From positions 124,001-188,000 of the forward strand of contig JADYZP010000039.1 of the NCBI GenBank assembly GCA_020853025.1: a stretch of DNA of 64,000 nt, written 5' to 3'. The position numbers and the translations under genes are program-made. The notes under the pieces were generated by a model that ran no database searches, had not been told where the DNA came from, and saw nothing but the letters and a program-made list of their open reading frames with translations. Within the stretch, counting starts at the first letter, position 1. Each line of letters opens with the position of its first letter. The DNA is from Burkholderiales bacterium (GTDB lineage: Bacteria > Pseudomonadota > Gammaproteobacteria > Burkholderiales > Casimicrobiaceae). Shown in pieces: positions 20,019 through 30,527 of this stretch.

Positions 20019-20680
20019 ACTTCCGCACCCGCGTGAAGATCTGTGGCATCACGCGTGTCGCTGACGGACTCGCGGCCAGTTCGGCGGGTGCCGATGCGAT
20101 CGGCCTCGTCTTCTGGAGCGGAACGCCGCGCGTGGTCGACGTCGGCTGTGCTCGCGCGATCGCCGAAGCGCTGCCGCCCTTCGTCACTCGCGTCGGGCTT
20201 TTCGTCGATCCGGAGCCTGCCGAAGTGCGCGCGGTGATGGACGCCGTGGCGCTCGATCTGCTGCAGTTCCACGGCGCCGAAGCCGCGGATTTCTGCCGCG
20301 CCTTCGGCCGCCCGTACCTGAAGGCGATCCACATGAAGGACGGGGTCGATTTGCTAGAATGCGTGTCGGCGTACCCCGACGCGGCCGGTTTGCTGTTCGA
20401 CTCCTACGCGCCGGGCGAGCTGCCGGGCGGCACGGGCCGGGCATTCGACTGGTCTCGTCTGTCGCCGCTGGTGCAGGCGGAGCTGTCGGCGTCGGTGATC
20501 CTGTCCGGGGGGCTCGACCCGGCAAACGTCGGCGAGGCCATACGCGCGGTGCGTCCCTGGGCCGTGGACGTATCGAGCGGCGTCGAAGAGCGCGACCCCG
20601 ACGGCCGCGCGCGCAGGGGTAGCAAGGACGCCGCGCGCATCGCGGCGTTCATCGAGGGAGTACGCAATGCGGATGGCTGA
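19943..20680 (+). CDS. trpF: phosphoribosylanthranilate isomerase
   Basis: TIM-barrel enzyme of tryptophan synthesis. The conserved protein begins at VKICGITR, with the catalytic cysteine in KICG; the second active-site aspartate is in LLFDSY and the phosphate loop in [10 protein letters not shown]. From ATG 19943 the product is 245 residues, but its first 30 codons come from a G/C-rich repeat and match nothing in the family. The in-frame GTG at 20033 would give a compact enzyme of about 215 residues and may be the true start, although no good ribosome site precedes it. The end overlaps trpB by 14 bp. Confidence 0.9.
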   Translation: MSAAGPPQGARPLGGRRREAPLRGEHFRTRVKICGITRVADGLAASSAGADAIGLVFWSGTPRVVDVGCARAIAEALPPFVTRVGLFVDPEPAEVRAVMDAVALDLLQFHGAEAADFCRAFGRPYLKAIHMKDGVDLLECVSAYPDAAGLLFDSYAPGELPGGTGRAFDWSRLSPLVQAELSASVILSGGLDPANVGEAIRAVRPWAVDVSSGVEERDPDGRARRGSKDAARIAAFIEGVRNADG

Positions 20681-21917
20681 GCTGCCCTACAACCTGCCCG
20701 ACGAGCGCGGTCATTTCGGCCCCTACGGAGGCGTTTTCGTCGCCGAGACGCTGATCTGCGCGCTCGACGAGCTGCGCGAGCACTATGCGCGCTTCCGCGA
20801 CGATCCGGACTTTCGCGCCGAGTTCGAGCGCGAATTGAAACACTACGTCGGCCGGCCGTCGCCCGTCTATCACGCACAGCGCTGGTCGCGCGAACTCGGC
20901 GGCGCACAGATATGGCTGAAGCGCGAGGATCTGAATCACACCGGCGCGCACAAGATCAACAACGTCATCGGCCAGGCGCTGCTCGCCCGCCGTCTCGGCA
21001 AGCCACGCGTGATCGCGGAAACCGGCGCCGGCCAGCACGGTGCTGCGACCGCAACGATCGCCGCGCGCTTCGGCATGGAATGCGTCGTCTACATGGGATC
21101 GGAGGACATCAAGCGTCAGGCGCAGAACGTTTTCCGCATGAAGCTCTTGGGTACCCGTGTGGTTGCCGTCGAGTCCGGTTCGAAGACGCTGAAGGACGCG
21201 CTGAACGAGGCGATGCGCGACTGGGTGACCAACGTCGAGAGCACCTTCTACATCATCGGCACGGTGGCCGGACCGCATCCCTACCCGATGATGGTGCGCG
21301 ATTTCCAGCGCGTGATCGGCGACGAATGCGTCGTGCAGATGCCCGAGTACGCGGGACGACAACCCGACGCGGTGATCGCCTGCGTGGGCGGCGGCAGCAA
21401 CGCGATGGGCATCTTCTATCCGTACATCGAGCATGGCGACGTGCGGCTGATCGGCGTCGAGGCGGGCGGCGACGGCGTCGCCACGGGCCGGCATTCGGCA
21501 TCGCTGACGGCTGGCCGGCCCGGCGTGCTGCATGGTAACCGCACGTACCTGCTGCAGGACGCCGACGGGCAGATCGTCGAGACGCATTCGGTATCCGCCG
21601 GGCTCGACTATCCGGGTGTCGGTCCCGAACACGCGTGGCTCAAGGATACGGGCCGTGCCGAGTACGTGGTGATCGACGACGACGAGGCGCTCGCCGCGTT
21701 CCACGATTGCTGCCGCATCGAAGGCATCATTCCCGCACTCGAGTCGGCACATGCGCTGGCCTACGCGAAAAAACTGGCACCCACGCTCGGCAGCGACCGG
21801 ATCCTGCTGGTCAATCTCTCCGGTCGCGGCGACAAGGACATGAACACGGTGGCCGAGCGTTCCGGGCTGCATTTCTACTGCCGGCCCGAGTGCAATCCGG
21901 AATCAGGACAGCGTTGA
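20667..21917 (+). CDS. trpB: tryptophan synthase beta chain
   Basis: PLP enzyme that joins indole and serine to tryptophan in complex with TrpA. 416 residues. The Schiff-base lysine is K96 in HTGAHKINN; the phosphate-binding loop is [22 protein letters not shown] marks the N-terminus. ATG 20667 has GAGGGAG at a good distance; ATG 20673 is an alternative. It overlaps trpF and is coupled to trpA through TTGA. Confidence 0.97.
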   Translation: MRMAELPYNLPDERGHFGPYGGVFVAETLICALDELREHYARFRDDPDFRAEFERELKHYVGRPSPVYHAQRWSRELGGAQIWLKREDLNHTGAHKINNVIGQALLARRLGKPRVIAETGAGQHGAATATIAARFGMECVVYMGSEDIKRQAQNVFRMKLLGTRVVAVESGSKTLKDALNEAMRDWVTNVESTFYIIGTVAGPHPYPMMVRDFQRVIGDECVVQMPEYAGRQPDAVIACVGGGSNAMGIFYPYIEHGDVRLIGVEAGGDGVATGRHSASLTAGRPGVLHGNRTYLLQDADGQIVETHSVSAGLDYPGVGPEHAWLKDTGRAEYVVIDDDEALAAFHDCCRIEGIIPALESAHALAYAKKLAPTLGSDRILLVNLSGRGDKDMNTVAERSGLHFYCRPECNPESGQR

Positions 21918-22732
21918 ACCGCATCGACGCCACCTTCGCGCAGTTGCGCGCCACCGGACGTACGGCGCTCGTTCCCTTCGTGATGACCGGCGACCCGACG
22001 TTGGCGTCGATGCCTTCGATGCTCGATGCGCTGGTGCGCGCGGGTGCCGACATCATCGAGCTCGGCGTGCCGTTTTCGGATCCGATGGCCGATGGGCCGG
22101 TCATCCAGCGCGCGTCGGAGCGCGCGCTGATGCAGCATGTGTCGCTGGCCGATGTGCTGGCGGTAGTGGCCGAGTTCCGGCGCGCGGATGCGACGACGCC
22201 CATCGTGCTGATGGGCTACGCCAACCCGATCGAGGCGATGGGTGTTGCGGCTTTCGCGACGCGCGCGCGGGATTCCGGCGTCGACGGCGTGCTCGTCGTC
22301 GACTATCCGCCGGAAGAAGCCGACGGCTTCGCCGCGCAGATGTTCGAGGTCGGCATCGCGCCGATCTTCCTGTTGGCGCCGACCACGCCCGAGGCGCGCA
22401 TCGAGGTGGTGGCCAAGTTCGCGCGCGGCTACGTCTACTATGTCTCGCTCAAGGGCGTCACCGGCGCCGGCAACCTCGACGTTGCCGAGGCCGCCGACAA
22501 GCTCGCCGAGATCCGCCGCCACGTGAGCCTGCCGGTGGGGGTGGGCTTCGGCATCCGCGATGCTGCGAGCGCGCAGGCGATCGCCGCGCACGCCGACGCC
22601 GTCGTCATCGGCAGCCGGATCATCCAGGAAGTCGAGGACGGCCCGCCCGAGGCCGCGGCTTCCCGCGCCGGGGCCTGGCTTGCTACGATTCGCCAGGCGC
22701 TCGACGCAATGGAGCGAAAGCGCGCCGCTTGA
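21914..22732 (+). CDS. trpA: tryptophan synthase alpha chain
   Basis: Cleaves indole-glycerol phosphate and channels indole to TrpB. 272 residues if started at TTG 21914, which overlaps the trpB stop (TTGA) and has AGGA five bases upstream. This start puts the catalytic residues at E49 ([11 protein letters not shown]) and D60 (MADGP), exactly the positions in the E. coli enzyme, which supports the unusual start codon. No ATG exists in a suitable place; an in-frame GTG at 21890 is the alternative. Confidence 0.95.
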   Translation: MNRIDATFAQLRATGRTALVPFVMTGDPTLASMPSMLDALVRAGADIIELGVPFSDPMADGPVIQRASERALMQHVSLADVLAVVAEFRRADATTPIVLMGYANPIEAMGVAAFATRARDSGVDGVLVVDYPPEEADGFAAQMFEVGIAPIFLLAPTTPEARIEVVAKFARGYVYYVSLKGVTGAGNLDVAEAADKLAEIRRHVSLPVGVGFGIRDAASAQAIAAHADAVVIGSRIIQEVEDGPPEAAASRAGAWLATIRQALDAMERKRAA

Positions 22733-22781
22733 ACGGCTGCCGATACCGTGCGATGCCGGCACTTTCAGGGATGATTCATCG

Positions 22782-23651
22782 ATGACCTGGCTGCAGAAAC
22801 TGCTTCCGCCGCGAATCAAGCGCACTCCGGGTGAGCGGCGTACCCCGGTGCCCGAGGGGCTGTGGATCAAGTGCACCGCCTGCGAAGCGGTCCTCTACCG
22901 CACCGATCTCGAGAACAACCTCTACGTGTGTCCGAAGTGCGGGCACCACTCGCGCGTCACCGCGCGCGACCGCATCGAGCAGCTGCTCGATCCCGAGGGC
23001 CGCTTCGAGATCGGCTCCGAAGTCGTACCTGTCGACAGCCTGAAGTTCAAGGACCAGAAGAAGTACCCGGACCGGCTTTCCGCCGCGCTCGAGGAGACGG
23101 GCGAGACCGATGCGCTGGTCGTGATGCAGGGCAGCGTGAAGAGCGTGCCGTTGGTGCTCGCCGCCTTCGAGTTCGAGTTCATGGGCGGATCGATGGGCTC
23201 GGTGGTCGGCGAGCGTTTTGCGCGCGGCGTGCGCGTGGCTTTCGAGAACCGCGTGCCTTTCGTCTGCATCGCCGCCTCCGGCGGCGCGCGGATGCAGGAA
23301 GGCGTCAATTCGCTGTTCCAGATGGCGAAGACGACGGCGGTGCTGCAGGAACTGAACAAGGCGCGGCTGCCTTTCGTGTCCATCCTCACCGATCCGACGA
23401 TGGGCGGCGTTTCGGCGTCGTTCGCCTTCGTCGCCGACCTGGTGCTGGCCGAGCCGGATGCGCTGATCGGCTTCGCCGGGCCACGCGTGATCGAGCAGAC
23501 GGTGCGCGAAAAATTGCCCGAAGGTTTTCAGCGCGCGGAGTTCCTGATGGAAAAAGGCGCGCTCGACATGATCGTCGACCGGCGCCATTTGCGCGACGAG
23601 CTGGCCGGACTGCTGGCGTTGCTGGCGCGGCAGCCGGCGCCGACGCATTAA
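22782..23651 (+). CDS. accD: acetyl-CoA carboxylase carboxyltransferase subunit beta
   Basis: Beta subunit of the carboxyltransferase half of acetyl-CoA carboxylase, committing acetyl-CoA to fatty acid synthesis. 289 residues. The N-terminal zinc finger uses C31, C34, C50 and C53; the crotonase-fold core has SGGARMQEG and [16 protein letters not shown] 22782 is preceded by an AGGG site. accA is not in this window. The trpA-accD-folC order is widely conserved. Confidence 0.97.
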   Translation: MTWLQKLLPPRIKRTPGERRTPVPEGLWIKCTACEAVLYRTDLENNLYVCPKCGHHSRVTARDRIEQLLDPEGRFEIGSEVVPVDSLKFKDQKKYPDRLSAALEETGETDALVVMQGSVKSVPLVLAAFEFEFMGGSMGSVVGERFARGVRVAFENRVPFVCIAASGGARMQEGVNSLFQMAKTTAVLQELNKARLPFVSILTDPTMGGVSASFAFVADLVLAEPDALIGFAGPRVIEQTVREKLPEGFQRAEFLMEKGALDMIVDRRHLRDELAGLLALLARQPAPTH

Positions 23652-23701
23652 ACTGCCGGCGTTTCGCGATGGGTAGAGCCGATCGCGGCAGCGCCGCAGG
23701 C

Positions 23702-25033
23702 ATGCTGGCCGTGTCCGCAGGCCAACCGGCCAGCCTCGAACGCTGGCTCGCCTGCATCGATTCGCTGCACACGGTGCCGATAGCACTCGGACTCGACCGC
23801 GTACGCGCGGTGCGGGCGCAGCTGCCATCGGCGATCTCCTGTCCGGTAATTACCGTCGGCGGCACCAACGGCAAGGGTTCGACCTGCGCGATGCTGGAGA
23901 TGATCTTTCGTTGCGCCGGCTATCGCACCGGGCTCTACACGTCGCCGCATCTCGCGCGCTACAACGAGCGGGTGCGCATCGATGGTCGCGAGGTCACCGA
24001 CGAAGAATTGATCGACGCCTTCGCCGCCGTCGAGGCAGCGCGCTGCGGTGCGATGGACGCCAGCGGTCAGCAGCCGACGCTGACCTACTTTGAATTCGGC
24101 ACGCTCGCCGCGTTGTGGCTGTTCGCGCGGGAACGACCGGACGTAGTGATCCTCGAGGTCGGTCTGGGCGGACGGCTGGATGCGGTCAACATCGTCGATG
24201 CCGATGTGCCGGCGGTCACCAGCGTGGATATCGATCACGTCGGCTATCTGGGAGCCACGCGAGAGCACATCGGTTTCGAGAAGGCGGGCATCTACCGCGC
24301 TGGCCGGCCCGCCGTCTGCGGCGAGCCGAATCCACCGGACAGCCTGGTCGCTCATGCCGTAACGATCGGCGCGCCGTTGCATCTGATCGGCCGCGATTAC
24401 GGCTATGCGAACGAGGGTCATCAGTGGCGGTTTCGCGGTTCGCGCGGCGAGCGTTACGGACTGCCGATTCCGGCGCTGCGCGGTGCGTATCAAATGGCCA
24501 ACGCGGCAACCGCACTCGAGGTGCTCGACCTCCTGCACAGGCGCCTGCCGGTGAGTGCGGGAGCCGTGCGCGAAGGTCTGGCGACGGTGACTTTGCGCGG
24601 GCGCTTCCAGGTTCTGCCCGGGCGGCCGACGACGGTGCTCGACGTCGCGCACAACCCGCACGCGGCGCGCGCGCTTGCGGCAGCGCTCGCCGACATGGGG
24701 TATTACCCGGAAACGATTGCCGTCTTCGCGATGCTGGCCGACAAGGACATCGCGGGCGTGATCGCCGCGATGCGCAGCCGTACCGATCGCTGGTTCGTTG
24801 CCGCACTGCCCGGACCGCGCGGCGCCAGTGGCGAGGCGATGCGCGATGCGCTGCTCGCGTCCGGCGTGCCCCTCGCCTCGATACGCGTCTACGCCGATGT
24901 GGCGACGGCCTTTGTCGCCGCCTGCGAGGTCGCCGGAGAGGCTGATAGAATCATCGCCTTTGGATCGTTCCTGACCGTTGCCGCTGCGCTGGCGGCGCTC
25001 GGCAAGGTCCGTGAATCGCGAACGCCTGTCTGA
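23702..25033 (+). CDS. folC: dihydrofolate synthase / folylpolyglutamate synthase
   Basis: ATP-dependent Mur-ligase-fold enzyme that makes dihydrofolate and extends the polyglutamate tail. 443 residues from ATG 23702; an in-frame ATG at 23669 would add 11. Motifs: P-loop GGTNGKGST, then YTSPHLARYNERVRI, EVGLGGRLDAVN and DVAHNPHAARAL. It sits between accD and the SPOR-domain gene in the conserved block. Confidence 0.95.
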   Translation: MLAVSAGQPASLERWLACIDSLHTVPIALGLDRVRAVRAQLPSAISCPVITVGGTNGKGSTCAMLEMIFRCAGYRTGLYTSPHLARYNERVRIDGREVTDEELIDAFAAVEAARCGAMDASGQQPTLTYFEFGTLAALWLFARERPDVVILEVGLGGRLDAVNIVDADVPAVTSVDIDHVGYLGATREHIGFEKAGIYRAGRPAVCGEPNPPDSLVAHAVTIGAPLHLIGRDYGYANEGHQWRFRGSRGERYGLPIPALRGAYQMANAATALEVLDLLHRRLPVSAGAVREGLATVTLRGRFQVLPGRPTTVLDVAHNPHAARALAAALADMGYYPETIAVFAMLADKDIAGVIAAMRSRTDRWFVAALPGPRGASGEAMRDALLASGVPLASIRVYADVATAFVAACEVAGEADRIIAFGSFLTVAAALAALGKVRESRTPV

Positions 25034-25037
25034 AGCC

Positions 25038-25832
25038 ATGACCGCTCCCGAGGACCTGAACGTCGATGACCTGAAACGTCGCGCGCGGCGCAGACTGATC
25101 GGCGCCATCGTGCTGGCGCTCGCCACTGCCGTCTTCGTGCCGATGCTGCTCGAAAGCGAACCCAGACCTTTGGGTGAGGACGTGACGGTCAGGATTCCGC
25201 CAATCGACGACGGCAAGTTCGTGAGCCGGCTGAGCGAGAAAGCGAAGCCGGCGCCCGCCAAAGCCGATTCGCGCCCCGACACCGATCGGGCACCTGCGCT
25301 GAACGCCGAATCGGCGAAGGCCGCGAAGGCGGAAGCCGGGATGGCCAAGCCCGAGGCGCCGGCCGAGGAAGCGAAGTCGAACGCGCCCGCCAGTTCCGCG
25401 GCACCCGTTCCCGCGCCGCGGCGATCGCTTTCCGACGCAGAACAAAAGGTGCTCGCTGCTCCGGCAAAGGCGCCGTCACTCGCGCCTGCGCCACAAGCAG
25501 CCGCCCCTCCGCCCCTACCGCGACCTGCCGCCACGCCGGCGCCGAATGCGGCTCCGGAGGTCTCGGCGAAGGCGACTCCCGGATCGTCCGAATCTCCCGC
25601 ACCAGGGTTCTCGGTGCAGCTGGGCGCGTTTTCCGACGACAAGGGGGCCAATGCGCTGTCCAACAAGCTCAAGCGCGCCGGCTACCCCGCCTACGTCGAA
25701 CCGCTGGCCACCAGCAAGGGAACGTGGTGGAGGGTCCGTGTGGGTCCTTATCCATCGCGCGATGCCGCTGCCACGTCCCGCGACAAGTTGAAGGGCGACG
25801 GATACAGCGGAATCGTGGCGGCGGTGAAATAG
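25038..25832 (+). CDS. SPOR-domain membrane protein (DedD-like)
   Basis: Bitopic inner-membrane protein likely to act at the division septum. 265 residues: short basic cytoplasmic start (DDLKRRARRRLIG), one membrane helix (about 20-38), a long Ala/Pro/Lys low-complexity periplasmic linker (about 60-185), and a C-terminal SPOR domain (about 188-265; GFSVQLGAFSDDKGANAL ... WWRVRVGPY) that binds glycan strands stripped of stem peptides. GTG 25011, with AAGG upstream and overlapping folC, is an alternative start. Position between folC and cvpA matches dedD in E. coli. Confidence 0.86.
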   Translation: MTAPEDLNVDDLKRRARRRLIGAIVLALATAVFVPMLLESEPRPLGEDVTVRIPPIDDGKFVSRLSEKAKPAPAKADSRPDTDRAPALNAESAKAAKAEAGMAKPEAPAEEAKSNAPASSAAPVPAPRRSLSDAEQKVLAAPAKAPSLAPAPQAAAPPPLPRPAATPAPNAAPEVSAKATPGSSESPAPGFSVQLGAFSDDKGANALSNKLKRAGYPAYVEPLATSKGTWWRVRVGPYPSRDAAATSRDKLKGDGYSGIVAAVK

Positions 25833-25844
25833 TGGTCGTGGAGG

Positions 25845-26384
25845 ATGACCGCGTTCGACGTGGCGATGATCGGAGTGCTGGCGCTGTCGATGTTGTTCGC
25901 CTACGTTCGCGGCGTCACGCGCGAACTCATCGCCTTGCTGGCGTGGGTGCTCGGGTTTTTCGCAGCGGTGGCATTCACGCCGTTGGTCGGCGGCTGGCTT
26001 CCCGAGCTCGGCGGCAGCCCGGTAGTCCGCTATCTGATTGCATTCGTGGCGATATTGATCGGGTCGCTGTTGCTGGGCGCACTTGTTGCGTGGCCGTTGT
26101 CGAGCGTGATCCGCAAGGCCGGACTGGGTTTCGTCGACCGCTTTCTCGGTGCGTTGTTCGGAGTAGCGAGAGGGGTCGTCCTGGTGCTGGCATTCGTACT
26201 GATCGCAGGCCTGACTTCGCTGCCACGCTATGATTGGTGGCAGAATGCCGCCCTTATGCCGCCTCTGGTGATCGCGGCCGTGTCGCTGTCGCCGTGGTTG
26301 CCGCGGGACTGGGCGGAAGGTCTCGACTATTCCCGCGAGGGCCGCGGACCACCGCGTATCGCTCCGGCAGACAGAAAGGTGTAG
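25845..26384 (+). CDS. cvpA: CvpA family membrane protein
   Basis: Integral membrane protein of 179 residues with four predicted helices, starting [23 protein letters not shown]. CvpA is tied to colicin V production in E. coli and to envelope stress in others; its molecular activity is not established. The family charge pattern [13 protein letters not shown] is present. A GGAGG sits directly against the ATG, closer than usual. It precedes purF by 7 bp, the standard cvpA-purF pair. Confidence 0.9.
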   Translation: MTAFDVAMIGVLALSMLFAYVRGVTRELIALLAWVLGFFAAVAFTPLVGGWLPELGGSPVVRYLIAFVAILIGSLLLGALVAWPLSSVIRKAGLGFVDRFLGALFGVARGVVLVLAFVLIAGLTSLPRYDWWQNAALMPPLVIAAVSLSPWLPRDWAEGLDYSREGRGPPRIAPADRKV

Positions 26385-26391
26385 TGCTCAC

Positions 26392-27900
26392 ATGTGCGGC
26401 ATCGTCGGCGTTGTAGCGCATACGCCCGTCAACCAGCTGCTCTACGACAGCCTGCTGCTGCTGCAGCATCGCGGTCAGGACGCCGCGGGCATCGTGACCA
26501 GCGAGGGCGCGATCTTCCACATGTACAAGGGGCCGGGACTCGTGCAGAACGTGTTCCGGACGCGCAACATGCGCGACCTCGTCGGGTCGGCCGGGATCGG
26601 CCACTGCCGCTACCCGACCGCCGGTTCGGCATTCTCGGATCTCGAGTCGCAGCCTTTCTACGTCAATTCGCCGTTCGGCGTCACGCTCGGCCACAACGGC
26701 AATCTGACCAACAGCGAGGAACTGAAGCGCGAACTGTTTCAGTTCGACTTCCGCCACGTCAACACCAATTCCGACAGCGAGGTGCTGCTGAACGTACTGG
26801 CGCTCGAATTGGAACGCGCCGCGCAGCACCACCGGCTCGATCCGGAGGCGATTTTCAAGGCGGTCGCCGGCGTCCATCGGCGCTGCCGCGGCGCGTACGC
26901 AGTGGTGGCGATGATCGCCGGTTACGGCATGCTCGCATTTCGCGATCCCTTCGGCATCCGGCCGCTCATCATCGGCACCAACGAGCAGATGGGCGGCACC
27001 GAGTACATCGTTGCATCGGAGTCGGTGGCCATCGAACCGCACGGCTTCCAGGTGCTGCGCGACGTGGCGCCGGGCGAGGCGATCTTCGTCGACCACACCG
27101 GCGCCTTCCACGCGCGGCAGTGTGCGGAACGTCCATCGCTCAATCCGTGCATCTTCGAATTCGTCTACCTCGCACGGCCGGATTCGGTGATCGACGGCAC
27201 CTCCGTCTACGAGACGCGCCTCTACATGGGCGCAGCGCTCGCCGAGAAGATCCGCCGGATGCCGGAAGCGCAGGACATCGACGTCGTCATCCCGATTCCC
27301 GACTCGAGTCGCCCGTCCGCGCTGGCGCTCGCCAACCGGCTCGGCATCAAGTATCGCGAAGGCTTTGTCAAGAACCGCTACATTGGCCGTACGTTCATCA
27401 TGCCGGGGCAGGCGATGCGCCGGAAGAGCGTGCGCCAGAAGCTCAATCCGGTTGGCATCGAGTTCCGCGACCAGGTCGTGCTGCTGGTCGACGATTCGAT
27501 CGTGCGCGGCACGACGTCGCGCGAAATCGTGATGATGGCGCGCGAGGCGGGTGCGAAGAAGGTGTACTTCGCCTCCGCCAGTCCGCCGGTGCGCTTCCCC
27601 AACGTCTACGGCATCGACATGCCGAACCAGAGTGAACTCGTCGCCACCGGGCGCACCGAAGCGGAGATCGCGCTGGAAATCGGCGCCGATCTGCTCATCT
27701 ACCAGGACCTGGAGGCGTTGAAGGCAGCGGTGCGCGAAGCGAATCCCAAGCTCGCCAATTTCGAGGCGTCGTGCTTCGATGGCAAGTACATCACCGGCGA
27801 CATCACCGCCGATTACCTGTCGCATCTGGCGGTCGAGCGCGACGAAGCGCGCGGGCAGGCGGAAGCGGACCTCCTGGAAGAGGAAAAGCAGCCGGGATAG
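26392..27900 (+). CDS. purF: amidophosphoribosyltransferase
   Basis: First committed step of purine synthesis: PRPP plus glutamine to phosphoribosylamine. 502 residues. The N-terminal glutaminase has the nucleophile at C2 (MCGIVGVV) directly after the initiator methionine, so the start is certain, followed by [10 protein letters not shown]. The C-terminal PRTase has the PRPP loop [18 protein letters not shown] purF-metZ pair is common in betaproteobacteria. Confidence 0.97.
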   Translation: MCGIVGVVAHTPVNQLLYDSLLLLQHRGQDAAGIVTSEGAIFHMYKGPGLVQNVFRTRNMRDLVGSAGIGHCRYPTAGSAFSDLESQPFYVNSPFGVTLGHNGNLTNSEELKRELFQFDFRHVNTNSDSEVLLNVLALELERAAQHHRLDPEAIFKAVAGVHRRCRGAYAVVAMIAGYGMLAFRDPFGIRPLIIGTNEQMGGTEYIVASESVAIEPHGFQVLRDVAPGEAIFVDHTGAFHARQCAERPSLNPCIFEFVYLARPDSVIDGTSVYETRLYMGAALAEKIRRMPEAQDIDVVIPIPDSSRPSALALANRLGIKYREGFVKNRYIGRTFIMPGQAMRRKSVRQKLNPVGIEFRDQVVLLVDDSIVRGTTSREIVMMAREAGAKKVYFASASPPVRFPNVYGIDMPNQSELVATGRTEAEIALEIGADLLIYQDLEALKAAVREANPKLANFEASCFDGKYITGDITADYLSHLAVERDEARGQAEADLLEEEKQPG

Positions 27901-27944
27901 TTGAAATAGTGCGAGGAGGTTCTTCCGGACTGCCAGAGCGAATC

Positions 27945-29186
27945 ATGATCGACGAGAAACCCAAGCGCGGCTTCACCACCGCGATTCTTCATTCCGACCG
28001 TGACGCGGTCATTGAGCATGGCGCCGTGCACAAGCCGCTGCACCTGTCGGTCGCCTATGGCTACCGCGACGTGCGCGATCTGACGGCGGTGTTCCAGGGA
28101 CGTGCCGCCGGCTTTGCCTACGGGCGGCAGGGCAATCCGACGTCGGCGGCGCTCGAGACCAAGATCAGCACGATGGAGGGCGGGGTCGGCACCGTGACCT
28201 TCGCTACCGGGATGGCGGCGATCGGGGCCATCATGCTCGCGCTGCTGCGCGACGGCGACCACGTCGTGTCGAGCCAGTACGTATTCGGCAACACGTCGAG
28301 CCTGCTGCTGACGCTGGAGGCGCACGGACACGCGGTGTCCTTTGTCGACGCGACCGATGTCGCCAGGGTCGACGCGGCACTCACCGACGCCACGCGCCTC
28401 GTGTTCGTCGAGACCATCGCCAATCCGCGGCTCCAGGTCGCGGACTTGAAGCGCATCGGCGAGCTGTGCCGGGCACGCGGCATCCTCTACGTCGTCGACA
28501 ACACGATGACCTCGCCGTGGTTGTTCCGGCCGAAGGATGTCGATGCCGGCCTCGTCGTGAATGCTCTGACCAAATACATCGGAGGCCACGGTAATGCGCT
28601 TGCCGGCGCGATCACCGATACCGGGCTTTTCGACTGGACGAAGTTTCCGAACATCGCGAACGCCTACAGGTCGCTGCCGCCGCGCAACTGGGGGCTGCAG
28701 CAGTTGCGCAAGAAGGGCCTGCGCGATTGGGGCGGCACGCTTGCCGCAGAGCAGGCGCACCACATCGCGGTGGGTGCGGAAACGCTGGCGCTGCGCATGG
28801 ACTGCATATGCGCCAATGCGCTGGCGCTGGCAAAGTGGCTGCAGCAGCAGCCGCAGGTACGCACCGTCTACTATCCCGGCGTCGCCGAGCACCCGCAGCA
28901 CGCACTCGCCACCGAATTGTTCCGCGCCTACGGCGGGCTGTTGTCCTTCGAACTCGCCGACGGCGTCGACAGCGACGCTTTCCTCAATCGACTGCGGGTC
29001 GTCGTGCTGTCGTCGAACCTGGGCGACAACCGCACGCTCGCCATTCCGGTCGCGCAGACGATCTTCCACGAAATGGGGCCCGAACGCCGCGCGGCGATGG
29101 GCATCGCCGATTCGCTGATCCGGATCTCGGTCGGCATCGAGGACCGCGACGACCTGATCGGCGACTTCCGGCAGGCGCTCGCGTAG
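27945..29186 (+). CDS. metZ: PLP-dependent homoserine-ester sulfhydrylase / cystathionine gamma-synthase family
   Basis: Cys/Met-metabolism PLP enzyme of 413 residues that likely makes homocysteine or cystathionine from an acylated homoserine. PLP lysine in NALTKYIGGHGN; other marks are YGRQGNPTSAALETKI and ATGMAAIGA. Family members differ in sulfur donor and in succinyl against acetyl specificity, which sequence reading alone does not settle; location after purF favours MetZ. ATG 27945 has a distant GAGGAGG at about 27912 and no close one. Confidence 0.85.
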   Translation: MIDEKPKRGFTTAILHSDRDAVIEHGAVHKPLHLSVAYGYRDVRDLTAVFQGRAAGFAYGRQGNPTSAALETKISTMEGGVGTVTFATGMAAIGAIMLALLRDGDHVVSSQYVFGNTSSLLLTLEAHGHAVSFVDATDVARVDAALTDATRLVFVETIANPRLQVADLKRIGELCRARGILYVVDNTMTSPWLFRPKDVDAGLVVNALTKYIGGHGNALAGAITDTGLFDWTKFPNIANAYRSLPPRNWGLQQLRKKGLRDWGGTLAAEQAHHIAVGAETLALRMDCICANALALAKWLQQQPQVRTVYYPGVAEHPQHALATELFRAYGGLLSFELADGVDSDAFLNRLRVVVLSSNLGDNRTLAIPVAQTIFHEMGPERRAAMGIADSLIRISVGIEDRDDLIGDFRQALA

Positions 29187-29196
29187 CCGCGCGTTG

Positions 29197-29973
29197 TCAG
29201 CCGCTGATCGTTCGCGCGTGGATGCCGTTCGCGTCCACCGCGAGGTAATGACCGCAGTCGTGCCAATCGGCCATCACATAGCGCTCGCGCGCGACGCCGT
29301 CGACGTCGTGGATGTGCAGCGCCGGACGATGCGTGTGGCCGTGGATCAGCCGCGCGACATCGTGCTGCCGGAAGGCCCGGGTCACCGCATCGGGAGCGAC
29401 GTCCATGATCGATTCGGGCTTCAGCGCCTTCTCGTTGCTGCTCTTGCGCCGCAACCACCAGGCGATCGCACACCGCGCCGCGTACGGCAGCCGCAGCAGT
29501 CGCGCCTGCGTGCGCGGATCGCGCATCCGCGTGCGGTAGGCCTGGTATTCGGCGTCGTCGGCGCACAGCTCGTCGCCATGACACAAGAGCGTACGCGCGC
29601 CGGCCAGTTCGACTACGATGAATTCCGGCAGCAGCGTGGCACCGGTAGCGCGGGCAAAGCGTTCGCCGAGCAGGAAGTCGCGGTTGCCGCGGGCGACAAA
29701 AAGCGGGATACCCGCGTCGGCGATTCCGCGCAGCGCGGCAACCACCGTCGCCACGACGGGATCGCGCATCTGGTCGTCGCCGACCCACCAGTCGAAGAGA
29801 TCGCCCAGCACGTAGACGGCGGCGGCGTCGCGCGCGGGACCGGCGGCGAAGGCGTGGAACGCGGCAAGCGCCGCAGGGCGCTCGGGTGCCAGGTGCAGGT
29901 CCGACAACAGCAGCGTCGGCGGCGCTGTCGGTCCCCTCTGCGACAAACTCGCTGGCGCGGCCTGCGCCGCCAT
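29197..29973 (-). CDS. lpxH: UDP-2,3-diacylglucosamine diphosphatase
   Basis: Calcineurin-like phosphoesterase of lipid A synthesis that forms lipid X. 258 residues. Metal-site motifs in order: LLSDLHL, GDLFDWWVGDD, ARGNRDFLLG, CHGDELCADD and HGHTHRP. They match LpxH rather than LpxG or LpxI. The gene converges on metZ with a 10-bp gap and ends the minus-strand set TPR protein-ppiA-ppiB-lpxH. Confidence 0.94.
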   Translation of the reverse strand: MAAQAAPASLSQRGPTAPPTLLLSDLHLAPERPAALAAFHAFAAGPARDAAAVYVLGDLFDWWVGDDQMRDPVVATVVAALRGIADAGIPLFVARGNRDFLLGERFARATGATLLPEFIVVELAGARTLLCHGDELCADDAEYQAYRTRMRDPRTQARLLRLPYAARCAIAWWLRRKSSNEKALKPESIMDVAPDAVTRAFRQHDVARLIHGHTHRPALHIHDVDGVARERYVMADWHDCGHYLAVDANGIHARTISG

Positions 29974-29997
29974 CTCGCAAACCCCCGCTACGGGCCG

Positions 29998-30495
29998 CTA
30001 GTCCGCGACTTCCTGCGCGTTGACGATGACGACATCTTCGTTGGGGACGTTCTGATGGAATCCGCTGTTGGCCGTCGGCACCGCCTTGATCTTGTCGACG
30101 ACGTCGTGCCCTTCCACCACCTTGCCGAACACGCAATAGCCCCAGCCGGCGGCCGACGGCGTCTTGTAGTCGAGGAAGTCGTTGTCGCCGACGTTGATGA
30201 AGAATTGGGCGGTGGCCGAATGCGGCTCGGAGGTGCGCGCCATCGCGATCGTGTACATCTTGTTCTTGAGTCCGTTGCCGGCCTCGTTGGCGACCGACGC
30301 ACGGGTCGGCTTCTGCTTCATTCCGGGCTCCATCCCGCCGCCCTGGATCATGAAGCCGTCGATCACGCGGTGGAACAGCGTGTTGTCGTAATGACCGTCG
30401 CGGACGTACTGCAGGAAGTTGGCGACCGAAGCCGGCGCGTTCTCGGTGTCGAGCGCGAGCTTGATATCGCCGTGACTGGTTTTGAGGACTACCAT
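29998..30495 (-). CDS. ppiB: cytoplasmic cyclophilin (peptidyl-prolyl isomerase B)
   Basis: Prolyl isomerase of 165 residues without a signal peptide. Cyclophilin marks: [15 protein letters not shown] (catalytic Arg in FHRV), [12 protein letters not shown] and [11 protein letters not shown]. It lies 32 bp downstream of the exported paralogue ppiA and 24 bp before lpxH. A GGAGAAC site precedes the ATG. Confidence 0.94.
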   Translation of the reverse strand: MVVLKTSHGDIKLALDTENAPASVANFLQYVRDGHYDNTLFHRVIDGFMIQGGGMEPGMKQKPTRASVANEAGNGLKNKMYTIAMARTSEPHSATAQFFINVGDNDFLDYKTPSAAGWGYCVFGKVVEGHDVVDKIKAVPTANSGFHQNVPNEDVVIVNAQEVAD

Positions 30496-30527
30496 GCTGT
30501 TCTCCGTCGAAGAGTGGGAAAGGGGTC

